Positions 10,804-22,185 of a stretch of 64,000 bases of DNA are shown here, in pieces. The translations under genes were made by a program, and so were the position numbers. Every line of letters begins with the position of its first letter. Position 1 is the first letter of the stretch. This DNA comes from Hansfordia pulvinata. Taxonomy: Eukaryota > Ascomycota > Sordariomycetes > Xylariales. The notes under the pieces are model-generated. The model was not told where the DNA came from, made no database searches, and saw only the letters and a program-made list of their open reading frames with translations. The DNA is taken from the NCBI GenBank assembly GCA_006538405.1, contig BJKQ01000002.1:1302001-1366000 (forward strand), written 5' to 3'.

Positions 10804-12532
10804 GCGCAACGCATCACTCAACCGGGATCATGCCGGCTCATGCTTGCCTTTTCAGTCTTTGTTCTATCCCACCTCTTGCATACGATACCCACTATTTTAG
10901 ACCACTCTTCTCACCAGCCAACTTCATACTTGCATCGAGCAACCGAGCGAGATATTATTGGTACTTTGGTCTTTACCAGCTGTCAGGAAAGCCACACTGC
11001 TATTCCGGCATGTACGATGATTTCCTTTGTCATTGGCGACTAAGCTAGGGGTTGGATACACCTTGCTGGCTCGTGCCTCACATTCTGATCATTATATTTT
11101 TACTACGTACCTCAGGCGGTTACGGCGTTGGCGGCGTTTTTGTTTCAATGAATGACGCCGCGGTCCAGAGTCCGCTGAGCAACGCGGCCACGAGCACGGA
11201 GGATATTTGATGGGCGGCTTCTGAATTCAGGAGATTGATTGACGAGTTGAGACGCCGATGGTTATGATGAGGAACCCAGTCCGGCTCGGCTGTATTACGT
11301 ATTGCAGCCTCAAGTGGCTTGATCTTAAAAATGAAAGAGACCTCGAGTAATCAAACGAATACCAATGAACACTATCGCATTGTAGTGTGTGAGCTATGTC
11401 GTGTTCTGAGAGATGGAAGTTTTCTTCATGGCTGGTGGCACTTTCAGTCACTGGGTCCATTCAGTCTCAGCGGATCAAGTCATACGGTTGGGTCACAGGG
11501 AAGCTGCCAACCTACATTACCTACATGTAGGTAGGCAATGCATACCTCTCATGACGAGCCAGGTCTGGCTTCAAGCCACATCTACTCAACCCATCCACCT
11601 TGCCCTCAAAACGAAGTCTGCGAGGCGACCTGTGCATTTAGCTAGGGCGTCGGACGTTGTCGATCTGTCTGCCGACGGAACTTGGGAGGTGCCGGTTTGA
11701 AGCCAAGCAGACGCCGAGCCCGGAGGGACGCGGCTAGCTCGCCCGTGCGGGCGGATACTGGAAACGAAGGAGGATTCAGCCGACGGCTGCCAGAACGTGC
11801 CTCTGCGGCGTGCCGCGCGTGCCCGCCACGTGTCTGCTCGCGAGCGGGTGCTGCCGCCACGGGCTCTTCGTGGCGTGCGCGTGGCCTGGTCGGCACCCTG
11901 TGCGACGACTTGTGTTCCGGGCATGCTTTTAGAAAGAGAGAGAGGTAAAGGTACAATGGTCATGGTCACGTATGGATGTACACAGATAGAGTCATTCCCT
12001 TACAGACTCTTCCAGGCTTCATGGTCTTTGGATTGGTGTGTTCTCGTCTTGCTGGCCCTGTGCGCGCCCTGCCATCTCTCTAGATCCCCATCTCGCCATG
12101 ATAGTCTCGATCTATGTGCCCGTACGCCCTTTTATATGCCAACCCACGCCGCAAGTTTTTTTTTTTTCTTTTGGCAAGCCCGCCACCTCTCCCCGTTTTA
12201 TCTTCCCGCATGCAGTATAGGCAGAGCATGTATATATATCTGTATCCTCCGGCCTTTTCTTCTCTTTGAAGTGCGCAACAAGTTGTCAGCATGCTGGATC
12301 CACCCCTGAGCAGACTCAAGCGGCCTGAGTCGGGTGGCGGTGCAGGGGCATTGGGTTGGCTGCTCACGCAATGGGGAGCGAAGGAGAGGGGCGGGGTGGC
12401 TCGCGGCGCAACAATGGCAAGGGCACGGGCGCGCGCCCCTACGCCAAACGAGGCCTGGCCTCGTCTTGCTCCCAGCAGTGGGTGAAACCAGAAGGAAGAC
12501 AAGATGCAGAGGGAGCAGAAGAAAGAAGCCGC
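10804..12532. other. Intergenic: convergent 3' region of RNR2 and SRP9
   Basis: About 1.7 kb between converging genes. It includes a T-rich tract near 12158-12172. No gene is supported. Confidence 0.5.
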
Positions 12533-13215
12533 CTATTTCTTCCCGCGCTTCTTCTTGCCCTTGCCGCCGCCGGCTTGCGGCGCCTGCTGTTGCTGCTGTG
12601 GCGCTCCCTTCCCGCTGGCCCCTTTGCCGTCATCGGCGGCCGCGTTCTCGGCGGGCGCGGCGGCGTCGGGCATGTCGACGTCCGCGGCGGCGGCGGCGGC
12701 GGCTTCTTCCCCTTCCGCGGCCGAGGGCGCCGGGAGGCCGGCCATGCGGCTGCCCAGCTGGCCGAGGCACAGGACCAGGCGTGACACCTCGGCGGCCTTG
12801 GTGGTGCGGTACTTGAGCGTGGCGCCCGAGGCCGGGTCGTACGTCTTGATGGTCAGGGTGGCGCGGGGCGGTTTCGTCGTCGTCGTCGTCGTCGTCGTCG
12901 TTTTCGACTTGGTGTCTTCTGTGAATTTTTGCGAGGACCTCTTCCGGTCCTTGGTGTTGGAGGAACCAGAGATGGAGTAGCTGGTCGTTATGCGCGTCTG
13001 CGGTGAAGGGGGCAAGGCGAGGTGAGTGTTGGTTCAGGATGGGCCGCAGAGGCGTGGTTGCGCAAGTAAGGAGGAGGGGCAAGGGGGGGGGGGGGGGCAA
13101 GGTTGCGGGCTCGCGCCCTCGGTGAAAAGGCGATCAGACGTACGGTGGACGGACGCGCCTCGAGGAGGAGCGCGGACTGGTGCAGCCAGTCGTGGCTGGA
13201 TTTGTAGTAAGGCAT
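12533..13215 (-). CDS. SRP9: Signal recognition particle subunit SRP9 (SRP21-like)
   Basis: An SRP9-21 domain protein, part of the SRP Alu-domain complex that targets ribosomes to the ER. Exon 1 is 13144-13215 and encodes MPYYKSSHDWLHQSALLLE plus ARPST. A 146-bp intron (12998-13143, GTACGT...CGCAG) follows, and exon 2 is 12533-12997, beginning TRITTSYSI. The total is 178 residues. The diagnostic block is ATLTIKTYDPASGATLKYRT followed by TKAAEVSRLVLCLGQLG. The fungal linker holds nine Thr in a row (a GTC/GAC repeat), and the C-terminal 70 residues are an Ala/Glu stretch, Q5 and a lysine-rich end (KGKKKRGKK), which may contact RNA. The intron contains a G15 run at 13083-13097. Confidence 0.92.
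13083..13097 (+). repeat. G15 homopolymer in SRP9 intron
   Basis: Fifteen consecutive G on the plus strand (C on the transcribed strand) lie inside the SRP9 intron. Such a run is prone to length error. Confidence 0.9.
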
Positions 13216-14084
13216 GTTGGCGAGGAGCTCGCGGAGCGTGGGATGCGTGCCCTCGCAGGCGGACCGAGGAGAGCGGTGGTTTGCGGTGGGGCGGGCGACG
13301 GGGGGGGAGAGAGCCTGGGCACTTGAGTGCGTTGGGGGGCGGAGCGATATGGGAGAGTCCCGGCTGCGCGATGAATCCCGAGTATGGCTGACGCGTGAAG
13401 GGTGGGAACGCAAATGTGAGGTCGGCGCGGAACGTCGAAGACTTGAAGCGGTCGGTACAATGTAGTGGTGGTTTGGTTCGGTGGTTTGCAGCGGCGGCCC
13501 AGGAACGAGGCAAGGCGGCTGGCGCGGCGGGGTGCAAGCTTCGAATGTACAGCCAGAAGTACCTGTAGTTGTGTCCTGAGGCAGCATAAGTTGGGTAGAG
13601 CGACAAAACAGTACTTCGCTACGGAGACCCGCCAGTTCCGTTTGCTGGAGAGAGGTACCTTGACCAAGGTACCTGCGGTACGACGGGAATGCCCCGAAAA
13701 GCCCCACCCTTTATTCATTCTCACGCACGTAGACAAGGCTTGTCCGGTAGAGAACTTGCAACGATTTCTCCGATACATTCTTGAAAGTTCTCATTGGTGT
13801 CCTCGTCGGTGCTCTTTGATGCACCGTAGACATGTCTTCTGACACACCGGTGCGCCAGTTCCCGCAGCCGTCCGGGCGTTATCGAGACGGTTCGAGACAC
13901 TTATCACGAGTCTCACCGTGCCTCCAAAGCCTCGTTGAGACGCAGGCCGATAATCAAATACAAAGTCATAATCCTGGGTATCAAAGTGTTGTCAAATCGC
14001 TCCCTTCATACAAGCCCCTCGACGTCAAAGGCCTCGCTAGCCTCCGTGGTTCCCAGTCTCGATCTGTCACCCGCACACAGTCCG
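13216..14084. other. Intergenic: SRP9 upstream / SWD2 downstream
   Basis: About 0.9 kb, with GC-rich low-complexity sequence next to the SRP9 start. No gene is supported. Confidence 0.5.
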
Positions 14085-15444
14085 TTACGCGTGCGGATCG
14101 GGCACCCAGAAGACGACCTGCTGGTCTGCCGTCGCCAGGAAGTTGAAGCGCGGGTTGTACTCGAGCACGGCCGCCTCGCGCGCGTCCTCGAGAATATGCG
14201 CCGGTTCTACCATGGTTGGCCCCTCGTTCCCGAGCTGCGGCGGCACGTTGGTGTCCCACACCACCACGCCCTTGCGCGCCCCGCCGATCACGTACCTCCC
14301 GTCCGGCGTGAAGCAGCAGTCGCCGCTGCCCTCGGGTGCCGCGTGGCCGCTGCCGCCGGCGGTCGAAGAGTCCTCCCCGGCCGCCGCCCGGCCGGTCCGC
14401 CCGTCCTCTGGCTTGCGCAGGTGTGCCTTGAGCCTGCCGGTGAAGGCGTCGAGCAGGAAGTGGCCCGGCCCGCGGGTGCCGAGGAGGATGTGGCGGCCGT
14501 CGTTGGAGAACTCAAGCTTGTTCCAGCCCTTCATGACGTGTCCCGGGTCGGTGCCGCTGCAGGCGTCGACAATGTCAAAGGTCTGGAAGGGGCGCGGTCG
14601 AAGTTGCGGTGGTCGTACAGCAGGACGGCGCCGCAGTCGGGGCTGCCGACAGCGAACACCTGCCCGCTGGGATCCCAGGCCGACAGGTAGGGCGAAGCTA
14701 GGTGTAGCACGCCCGTGGCGTTCTTGGAGCTTGAGTTCCACAGCCGTACCGTGTTGTCGCGGCCGCACGAGATGAAGTCGTCGTTGCCCGGGTGCATGGC
14801 GAGGTTCGTCACGGGGGCCTGGTGGCCCTCGAAGTAGCGCACAAACACATTGTCGTGAGTTGTCAGGTACCGGATCGCGTCTGAGAGGGCGGGTCAGAAC
14901 GGTCAGTCAAGTGGCGTCGCTGAATGTGGCGCCGCGGGAAGGGGGGGCGGTTGCGAACCGTTCTGTTTTGTGCTGGCATAGATGATAGCTGAGCTGGTAC
15001 GGGTGAACCTGGCCAGCTTGACGCCGTACTTCTTGCTCAGAAGCTGGCGATCGTGCCGGCCGTCACGCACGCGGTAGATCTGAATCGAATCGTCGCTCTC
15101 GGCGGTCATGAGCAGTTCGCCGGGGTCGTCGTAGTCAAGGCTGAGAACGTGGGGCACGGGGCGGCCTTCCTTGATGTCATCGCGGCGGAAGAGCTGTTGG
15201 GGAGGGACACTTTGGTCAGCGCGAAATCAACAGGCCGAGGGGTGGATTCGGTTCGAGGGGCAGCAGGCCGCCTTACCTTTGTCGGTCTGAAGGCGGAGAT
15301 GACATCGGGCACGGCAGCGGTGGCGGCCAGGCCGCCGTGAGCGCGGGTGATGTTGAGTGACTGCGGATTGGAGGAAGGGAGGCCGTTGGCGGTGACGGGC
15401 GACGACGCGTCGAAGCCATCGACGTCCATGGGAGTCGAGGCCAT
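14085..15444 (-). CDS. SWD2: COMPASS subunit Swd2 (WDR82-like WD40 protein), one frame break
   Basis: This WD40 propeller protein belongs to the Set1/COMPASS H3K4 methyltransferase and, in yeast, also to the cleavage/polyadenylation factor. Exons are 15277-15444, 14959-15193 and 14085-14880. Introns 15194-15276 and 14881-14958 keep frame. Recognisable segments are FRRDDIKEGRPVPHVLSLDY, the repeat HVLSLDYDDPGELLMTAESD, FVRYFEGHQAPVTNLAMHPG and FISCGRDNTVRLWN, and the end is VVFWVPDPHA. Exon 3 is one base short at the G4 run 14589-14592 (C on the coding strand): residues before it end in LLYDHRNFDRAP and those after begin FQTFDIVDACSG, a direct match to the family once one base is allowed for. 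With it the protein is 399 residues. An assembly error is more likely than a real mutation. Exon 3 also has an Ala/Gly/Glu-rich insert between the last repeats. Confidence 0.92.
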
Positions 15445-16236
15445 GTTGGGGCGGTTGGCCGCCTGAGAGCAGCTCGGCTGGGCTCAATTGGACGGGCGCT
15501 TCTGGGTGACGCGTCGGAGCTGGAACTGTCGGATCGAGCGGGTGCTGGACAGTGTCGCTTCAGAGGTCGTTCGAGTCTGACGGCAGATGTTGAGGGAGAA
15601 GCTGCTCAGGTAAATATCTAAAAGGTACGGAGTAGATGGCTGAGCTTCGACACCACAGGACTGGGTTGCCGTCCCTCCGCCAGTCAGTACCTGGTATCGA
15701 TAAAGGTCCGTACCTTAGCTGCCTTGGTGATGTCCAGTCCGCTGTGCCAATGTCGCTCTCGGATGGTGGGCCCGAGGCGCTAGTCTGGATGTGGATATGG
15801 GGTTGGCGGAGGCTTCACTGGGCAGGAACGTCTGGAGTAAAGGCGTGAAACTACTCGAAGTGGTGTCTTGCCATTGGCCAAGGTAGGTCAAGTCGTTTTA
15901 TCACTTATCATTCTCTCTGGGTGGTACTCATGTCACGTCTCAATAAGTTGAGGCCATCGTCGCTGGGCTTCTCGTATGCTTACCGGCACTTTCGGAATTG
16001 CGACTTGCTTCCGGAATGGTATTTAGATGGTGCATGTCAAAGCCAGATCTTCTCATTGATCTTCTATAAGTATGTACCTTAGGTATGCTGTATTGTGATC
16101 AACTGACTTGAGTCCGTCCTCCATGTTTATAAGTACGTAGAGGTGTATGAGGTATGTCAGTCACCTACGTTATCTGCTCACTCTCCTCCGGGCTCTCCTC
16201 AGCCAGAAGCACAACAGGACACTGACACTCTTCGCC
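15445..16236. other. Intergenic: SWD2 upstream
   Basis: About 0.8 kb containing AGGTAC-type short motifs. No gene is supported. Confidence 0.5.
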
Positions 16237-16692
16237 CTACCCGGTCCTCATCTTGCCCTTGCCCTTGACGTCCTTGCCGTTGACGGTCGTGTCCCCGCCG
16301 CCGTGGAAGTGCGTGTCCCCCGTGATGCCGTCCGCGCACACGATCCTGAACGAGTGCCACGTCTCCCCGCGCCGCGGCTCGTAGCACTCGCCCTCCCGGC
16401 GCCAGTGCGACGACCACGATTTGGAGCCGCCGCAGTCGCGCGCCCCGAAAATTTCGAGCGAGCACCGCGCCGACTTGGTCGTCAGCCGCATCGACTTGGC
16501 CCCCGGGTGGCTCAGGTTCTGGCACGCGGCCTCCTGCTCCCACCGGATGTCTATGCTGGGGCCCGCCGGGCAGCCGCGGATGTCCCACAGCGAGAACGCG
16601 CTCACCTCGCCCTCCCAGCCGAGCGCCGCCGACGGGGCCGCGGCCGAGGTCAGGAGGGCGGCGAGGAGGGTTGCGTGCGCGGAGAGTTTCAT
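16237..16692 (-). CDS. Small secreted cysteine-containing protein
   Basis: A single-exon frame of 151 residues. The first 25 residues (MKLSAHATLLAALLTSAAAP then SAALG) look like a signal peptide with cleavage after ALG. The mature part has exactly six cysteines, at 41, 57, 77, 87, 103 and 119, enough for three disulfides, and is Trp-rich near the N-terminus (LGWEGE, SLWDIRGC, IRWEQ). I do not recognise a family. Secretion, small size and even Cys count fit fungal extracellular proteins or effectors, but that is a class resemblance only. The last 25 residues are His/Gly/Lys-rich. A C37 run lies 242-278 bases upstream of the start. It might instead be a chance frame; the coherent signal peptide argues against that. 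Confidence 0.6.
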   Translation of the reverse strand: MKLSAHATLLAALLTSAAAPSAALGWEGEVSAFSLWDIRGCPAGPSIDIRWEQEAACQNLSHPGAKSMRLTTKSARCSLEIFGARDCGGSKSWSSHWRREGECYEPRRGETWHSFRIVCADGITGDTHFHGGGDTTVNGKDVKGKGKMRTG

Positions 16693-18145
16693 TTCCTTCT
16701 TTCGTGTTTGTTATCTGTGGTTTCGACTCCGAGGAAGTGCTCTTTAGGGTCGTCGAAAGATCCGATTAGAAAAGAACAGGATGAGCTGTGAGCCTGGAGA
16801 CTTGGAAAGACTCGAAAGTCTGCGGTATTGTGCTAGCTGTTGTTGATCGTCTGAAAATACCGAGGGGCGAAGCAGTTGGACCTTCTTATAGGCAAGACCT
16901 TGCAGTCTTTCGAACTCACTGGCCCGACTGTCGCCCCCCCCCCCCCCCCCCCCCCCCCCCTATAAGTCTTGCTTGTCGCTATCGCATGGTCCACGAAGAA
17001 TAAAAGCGTCTTTCAGCAGTCTCGGTATCTGCCGGCAGATCCCCAGACCTTTCTCTCTTTCGAGGTCTCTACGTTGCAGTCGAGGCAACCTCCCCCCTCC
17101 TCGATGTCACGGTTGACCGGGCCAAAACCGTGAAGGCAAATGGCGAAAGTAAGAAGGTCCGAATGCATGAGGAAAAGATGGAGCATGCTCATATGATCCA
17201 TTGATCATCTTTCTTCTTTCAGTCGCATCGTCGAATGTTGCCACCACCAATTCGATTGTAGCCCAACGCCGTAGAATGACTGATAAGTATGCATGATCCA
17301 GGGCCATAGGGCCGCCTGGTTTTGCGAGAGACTCTTCACCGACGGGATGCGAAGCCTCCCCACGGCCCGATGAGCTGGGTCGCGGCATGTGCCGGGTGCG
17401 CCACCGGCTCCGCTCCGATCGCCAGGCTTTTAGCTGCTGCATCAAGGTCGACTCCATGGAGGCGACAAGGCCGATTAGCTGCGTGCGGGACTGTGGGGTA
17501 AGGATCCTGCTTCTTTGGTCGTGATCACTGCTTCGATCAAGGTGCTCAGTCGAGACAAGGCACTTTCCGTGTGAAGGAGTCCCACTTCCGGCAGCCGCCC
17601 TCGGGAACCTTTCGTTTCCTGGCAAAAATGCTGCCCATAGTGAACTGCGGTGGTGGTGGCGAGCGAAGAATGAAGATGAAACTTCAGCCCGGGCCCCTTT
17701 TCTCCATCTTTGACCCCCACGTTGCTATTTGGTCTTTTTTGCCCACCTTGCCCAACGGCGACGGCATCGTGGATGGTAGACACGGTTCTTCTTGATAGTC
17801 AACAGGCCGTTTCTTCCAAAGCACCTACCGAGATGCTTCATGATTAACTCCAGCTCCCCTCCTTCCGAGTCACATCCACAAGGCCAAAACATAGATGCAA
17901 GAAGAATATAGTTCGTTTTGTCATTATTCAAGAGTGCCGGAGAATAGTCGTCGAGGCTTCTCTTGCAACCGACCAGACTCCTGCTTAGGCTCTCGGTAAA
18001 GAGTAGTCTATCCTGATCATTAGATTCCAAACAGGGCATCTCTCAGCCCGGGCTTTTTCTTTTCAGGCATGGAACAGGACGTCAAGGGTAGAACTTCGAA
18101 ATTTCCACCCGGCACCCCCCTTACAGGCCTGCGGGCGCACGCCCT
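16693..18145. other. Intergenic with C37 homopolymer
   Basis: About 1.5 kb. It holds the C37 run and scattered short frames with no family match. A TATAAG site on the minus strand (16885-16890) could serve the secreted-protein gene. Confidence 0.45.
16934..16970 (+). repeat. C37 homopolymer tract
   Basis: Thirty-seven consecutive C on the plus strand, so a G37 tract on the coding strand of the upstream-facing secreted-protein gene. It could form G-quadruplex or i-motif structures, and its length is likely unstable. Confidence 0.95.
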
Positions 18146-19457
18146 TTACCGGTTGTTCTCGCCCCAGGGAGCGCCGGTGCACTCGAAGCCGACAGGCCCG
18201 TCGACGTTGCTGCACAGGTAGTTGGCAGGGGCGGTGCCGTTGACGGAGTCGAGGAGATCGATGTTCTCAATCTCGAAGCCAGTGCAGGGGCTGGCGGCAC
18301 TGCACTGAATCTCGGCCACGACGTCGCTGACGCAGGTGCCGCGCCAGTCGAGGATGCGCAGGTCGCGCACGTTGAACTTGGACGTGTCGCAGTTGCCGCT
18401 GGCCGAGTTGTAGCTCGTGCACTGGGTCATGGCGAAGACGCCGGTGGTCTCGCCCGACAGGGTGAAGTTCTGCAGGGTGATGTTGGCGGCGTAGCCCAGA
18501 CCGCCCCCGCCGCCGTTGGGGGCGTAGCCAGAGGAGACCCCGGTCCAGGTCTTGACGTAGGCGCCGTAGCGCATGCCGACGACCTCGATGTTGCGGGCGG
18601 TGACGTTCTCGACCGTCTCGTAGACACCGTCGTACTGGCCGATGCTGCCAATGGCGACGCCCAGCCCGGTGTGGAACTGGCAGTCCTCAATGAGGATGTT
18701 GGTGCTGTTGGCCTTCATGGCGATGCTGTCGTCGCCGTTGTCGACGATCCAGCGGCGGAAGGTGATGTTGTCGGCGTAGACGGTGTCGGCGCCGTCGGTG
18801 TTGAGGGAGCTGAACTCAAAGTCGACGGGGTGCTCCGTGTCGGTGCTGTTGACGTACATGTCCTCGAGCAGGATGTTTTGCGCGTGTATGATGGTCATGG
18901 TCCACATCTGACTCTGGACGAAGCGGACGCCGGTGAAGAACGAGTCGGTGGTGTTGGTGATGGTCAAGGCATGGGGGGCCCGGGTAGTTGTTGGTGCCGT
19001 TGATAAAGTCGTACCAGGCCTGCCCGTTGCCGTCGAGGGTGCCGTAGCCATGGCCGTCCCACGAGACGCTCTCGCCGCCAAACAGCCAGGCGCTGGTCTG
19101 GTTCTGGTAGCCGACGGGCAGGGAGTGGTTGAGCCAGTAGTGCAGGTTGGTGTCCCACAGCAGGGTGCCTTGGATGTCGACGTCGACATTGCGCAGGCCC
19201 GTCGTGTTCATGACGCTCTTGACATGGTAGGTTGTGTTGGAGAAGACGACGCGGCTGCGCTCTTCGCCCTCGTTGTGGCCACAGCGCTTAAAGGCCTCGA
19301 TGATGGCAGGCGCCGAGTCGCAGTCTTCGGGGGCGGCCTCGACCAGACATGTCTTGACGGGGCCCGGGTAGCCCGCTTCACGGTAAGTGTCGGTGGGAGT
19401 GGCCGTGGCGGCAGCGACCTGGACTGCCAGGCCGGCGAGGAGCTGCTTGTACATCAT
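18146..19457 (-). CDS. Glycoside hydrolase family 28 (pectin-degrading), one frame break
   Basis: A secreted GH28 beta-helix enzyme of about 436 residues, acting on pectin or a rhamnogalacturonan/galacturonan side group. A short signal peptide precedes TPTDTYREAGY. Catalytic signatures are NTDGADTVYADN and DNGDDSIAMKA (the Asp pair). The third motif reads TGLGVAIGSIGQ where endo-polygalacturonases have GHGxSIGS, and the last reads YVKTWTG instead of RIKT, so an exo-acting or rhamnose-linked subclass is more likely than an endo-polygalacturonase. There are many N-glycosylation sequons and a Cys-rich end. The frame changes by one base at the G6 run 18973-18978 (between NNYPG and HALTITNTT): one base too many or two missing. 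A TATAAAG box lies 91-97 bases upstream. The first of two adjacent ATGs is used as start. Confidence 0.9.
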
Positions 19458-22185
19458 CTTCTTGTTGCAGAGAGGAGAGCTGTGCGGACGCGTAGCGTAG
19501 CATCGATAGAGGGCGGCAGGCGGCGGGGTCTGCGGCGTGCTGCGGTTCTTTATAGTCGCGGACGTGATGTCCGCCGTGCTTTCCCCTCTCCAGACAGCCT
19601 GGTCGCGAGGCGGTACGGACGGTAGACTAGCACCATCAGGGAGCTACCGACGGGCTTGACGGAGAGCTGGCCGAGCGTGATATCATGGCCCGCGGGACGG
19701 GCAGAGCGCCAAGTCTCTCGGGGAGGGACGGGTCTCTATGGCGGTGGAGCCACGAGAGCGATGATGAGTGGTGAATGGTGACTGGGTAGTCCGCCATGCT
19801 TGTCATGCCTGTCATGCCTGCGGTGGCCTGCTCGTAGCCTTCACGGCCGCCGGGGGCCGGTTCCCAGAGAGACGGGCAAGGCCAGGCCAGCGCGGGGTGG
19901 GGAAGCGTGGGCGAAGCTACTGGTAGCTCTTCTGCCGGAACGGGATCGCGAATCATGCTGCAGGTTTTCGGCTCCCGGCTCCCGCTAGTGAGTTGCTGCC
20001 GTGGGGAGTGGCCCTACTCGTAGGTGACTGCGGGGTGGGCGAGGCCGGGGCTGACGCGACGACTTGGCGTTCGATTGGTGATCCCGGTAGGTACCGTCTC
20101 GTGGGTGGTCTGCGCGGCATATTTCGTGGTCTACCTACCCCGTAGCCGTTGTCGCGCCAAGTCGGCAGTTGCAGTTGCAGTTGGAACCTGAGTCTGATAG
20201 GACCGGGTGATCTGATGAGAGGCTGTGTGCTCGTATGCGAGCTGCTGCGGGTGTTGGCGAGCCAAGGTGACGATGCTGCACTGAACCTGCTCGTTTGCCA
20301 GGTGCAGCTCACCGAAGAGCAGCGAGTCGTATACATGTAGTGGCAGTCGGGCCGTTTGTGCTGCTTCGGTACCCATCTCCACGGGGCGTTCGGGATATCG
20401 TCAAGTGCGGAGCAGAGGGTTCAAGATGAAGGTGCTCATAACATGATAGTTGACGGGTGAGGGTGGTGGATCTACCAGATACCTACAACGGTGCCGTATG
20501 TCCCTCACGGAAACGCTACCACCATTGGAAAGGTCAGGTACCTACTTGAGTATCAGAGGTACTCCAATTCCCCGGTTCCCCGCCACACGAACGCTGCACG
20601 TGGGTCTGGTCACCAATCTGCCGATCGGCGACCCCATTGCCCAATCCAACCAGGCGCGCGCCAGCCAGAGCTGGGGCTCACCGAAGTCATCTCCTGAGTA
20701 CCCGTGAACCCACGAGACGAGGTCCTCATCCTCTGCCGAGTACTGCCTCTTTGTTTTGCCCCAGTCAGCCAGCCATGCCGGCCCATGACTCGGCTGTTCA
20801 ATACCCCGACCGACCCGACCACGCCGCAGCAGCTTCTGGACGTGCGTGTGCGAGTACGCTCGTGTAGCATCCGGCTCACGATGGGCATGAAATGACCTGC
20901 GGGGTCAACTCGGAACTCGACACCCGCGAGACTCGCACGGCAACAACCAGGCTTGGGCTGCAAACCTGCCCCTCCGATCCCTCAGTCTTCAACGTGACCC
21001 GCTCCCGTCATTTTGAGCCGGAACCCTGCTTCTTGGGCTGGCCGGGCAGACGAAAAAAAAAAAAAAACAAGAAGCGGGACCGAGTGGGCGTCTTCTTCCA
21101 AGAAGGGAAGCCCGAGACAGGCCTGCCTGGCGATCAGAGGGCGGCTGGCTGTGCGCGTGCCAGCTAGAAGAGCAGAATGCTGTCAAGTTCGTCGGCTTCC
21201 TCTCACCCGTAGATATCGGGCTAAATTCACGCCTTCTCCCGTGAACCCATAGCTCCATAACCAACCCCAGGCAAGGGAACCTGCCTCTTCCGCACTGGTA
21301 TGGGCTCTGGATCTTGAGTGTCTACATGACGAAGATGTAGGAACCCAGAATCTACGAGTGGTGGGATAGAGAGCCAGGTATAATCGTGATACTGGGCAGA
21401 CATGCATGTGTAAGTTAGGTAGGTAAGCGAAGTACAGGGACACAGCGAGCCATAACGGCGAGTGAAAGTATCCGCCCACGACCTTATACCCACGCCTGTT
21501 CCTCGTGGCGTTTTCCCGTCCATGGCTCACCGCGATTCTCCGACAATGCTCGCCTCATTTCTTTCCACATGTCCCGCGAGTCCTATCTACCCATCACTCG
21601 GGCCCGGCGCAAAGCTGAGCTGCCAAGGCCATGTCGAGTGCCTGGGATCCGTTTCCTGAAACTAGTTACTCACCGGAGCCGACTCCAGTAATATCGGCAG
21701 ATCCGAGGGTGACTTGAACTCCCGCAAGACTAAGCAAGTCTTCGTCCCGTCGACTTTGTGATCAAGAACGACTCGGTGTCTTTCATCGTGCCGAGAGCGT
21801 TTTGGAGTCCGACCATCTCGGAAGGCACAGATCGTCGACACACGTCGATACACAGCTGCCACGACTCCGCCATGCATGCGCTCTGGCCAGCCGAGTGTCG
21901 CGGGCGCGATCAGACTTCCATCGAAGTGGCGGCCGTTTTGGTGGCGAACCTGCCGTCATGAGTTTGACCTCGGCGCACTTCTCCCACAAAGTTACCGATA
22001 GCCGCTATCCAACCAGGGCAAGCTGAACGCAGCAGCCCATACCCATGGCTCAAACAGCATGAAGAGCGCCCTCGCTAGGTCGTTGTCTCCTTGCTCGTAT
22101 TAACGGATTATCCTTGTCCCATATATGCTGCTGATTAATATGTATGTAAAGATGCTTTCCCCTCTCTTTCATCGACCCCGTCAGT
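19458..22185. other. Intergenic: GH28 upstream / GT90 downstream
   Basis: About 2.7 kb. It has an A15 run (21053-21067), AGGTACC-type motifs and no frame with family resemblance. Confidence 0.5.
19548..19554 (-). promoter_or_regulatory. TATA box of the GH28 gene
   Basis: TATAAAG on the minus strand, 91-97 bases upstream of the GH28 ATG, at a normal distance for a fungal TATA promoter. Confidence 0.55.

Noticed and set aside
14531..14848. SWD2 frame break as a short intron
   Set aside because: The only possible donor would leave about 41 bases and would delete conserved residues that are plainly encoded.
17107..17625. 172-codon frame on the minus strand
   Set aside because: No domain, signal peptide or splice context, and mixed composition; likely chance.
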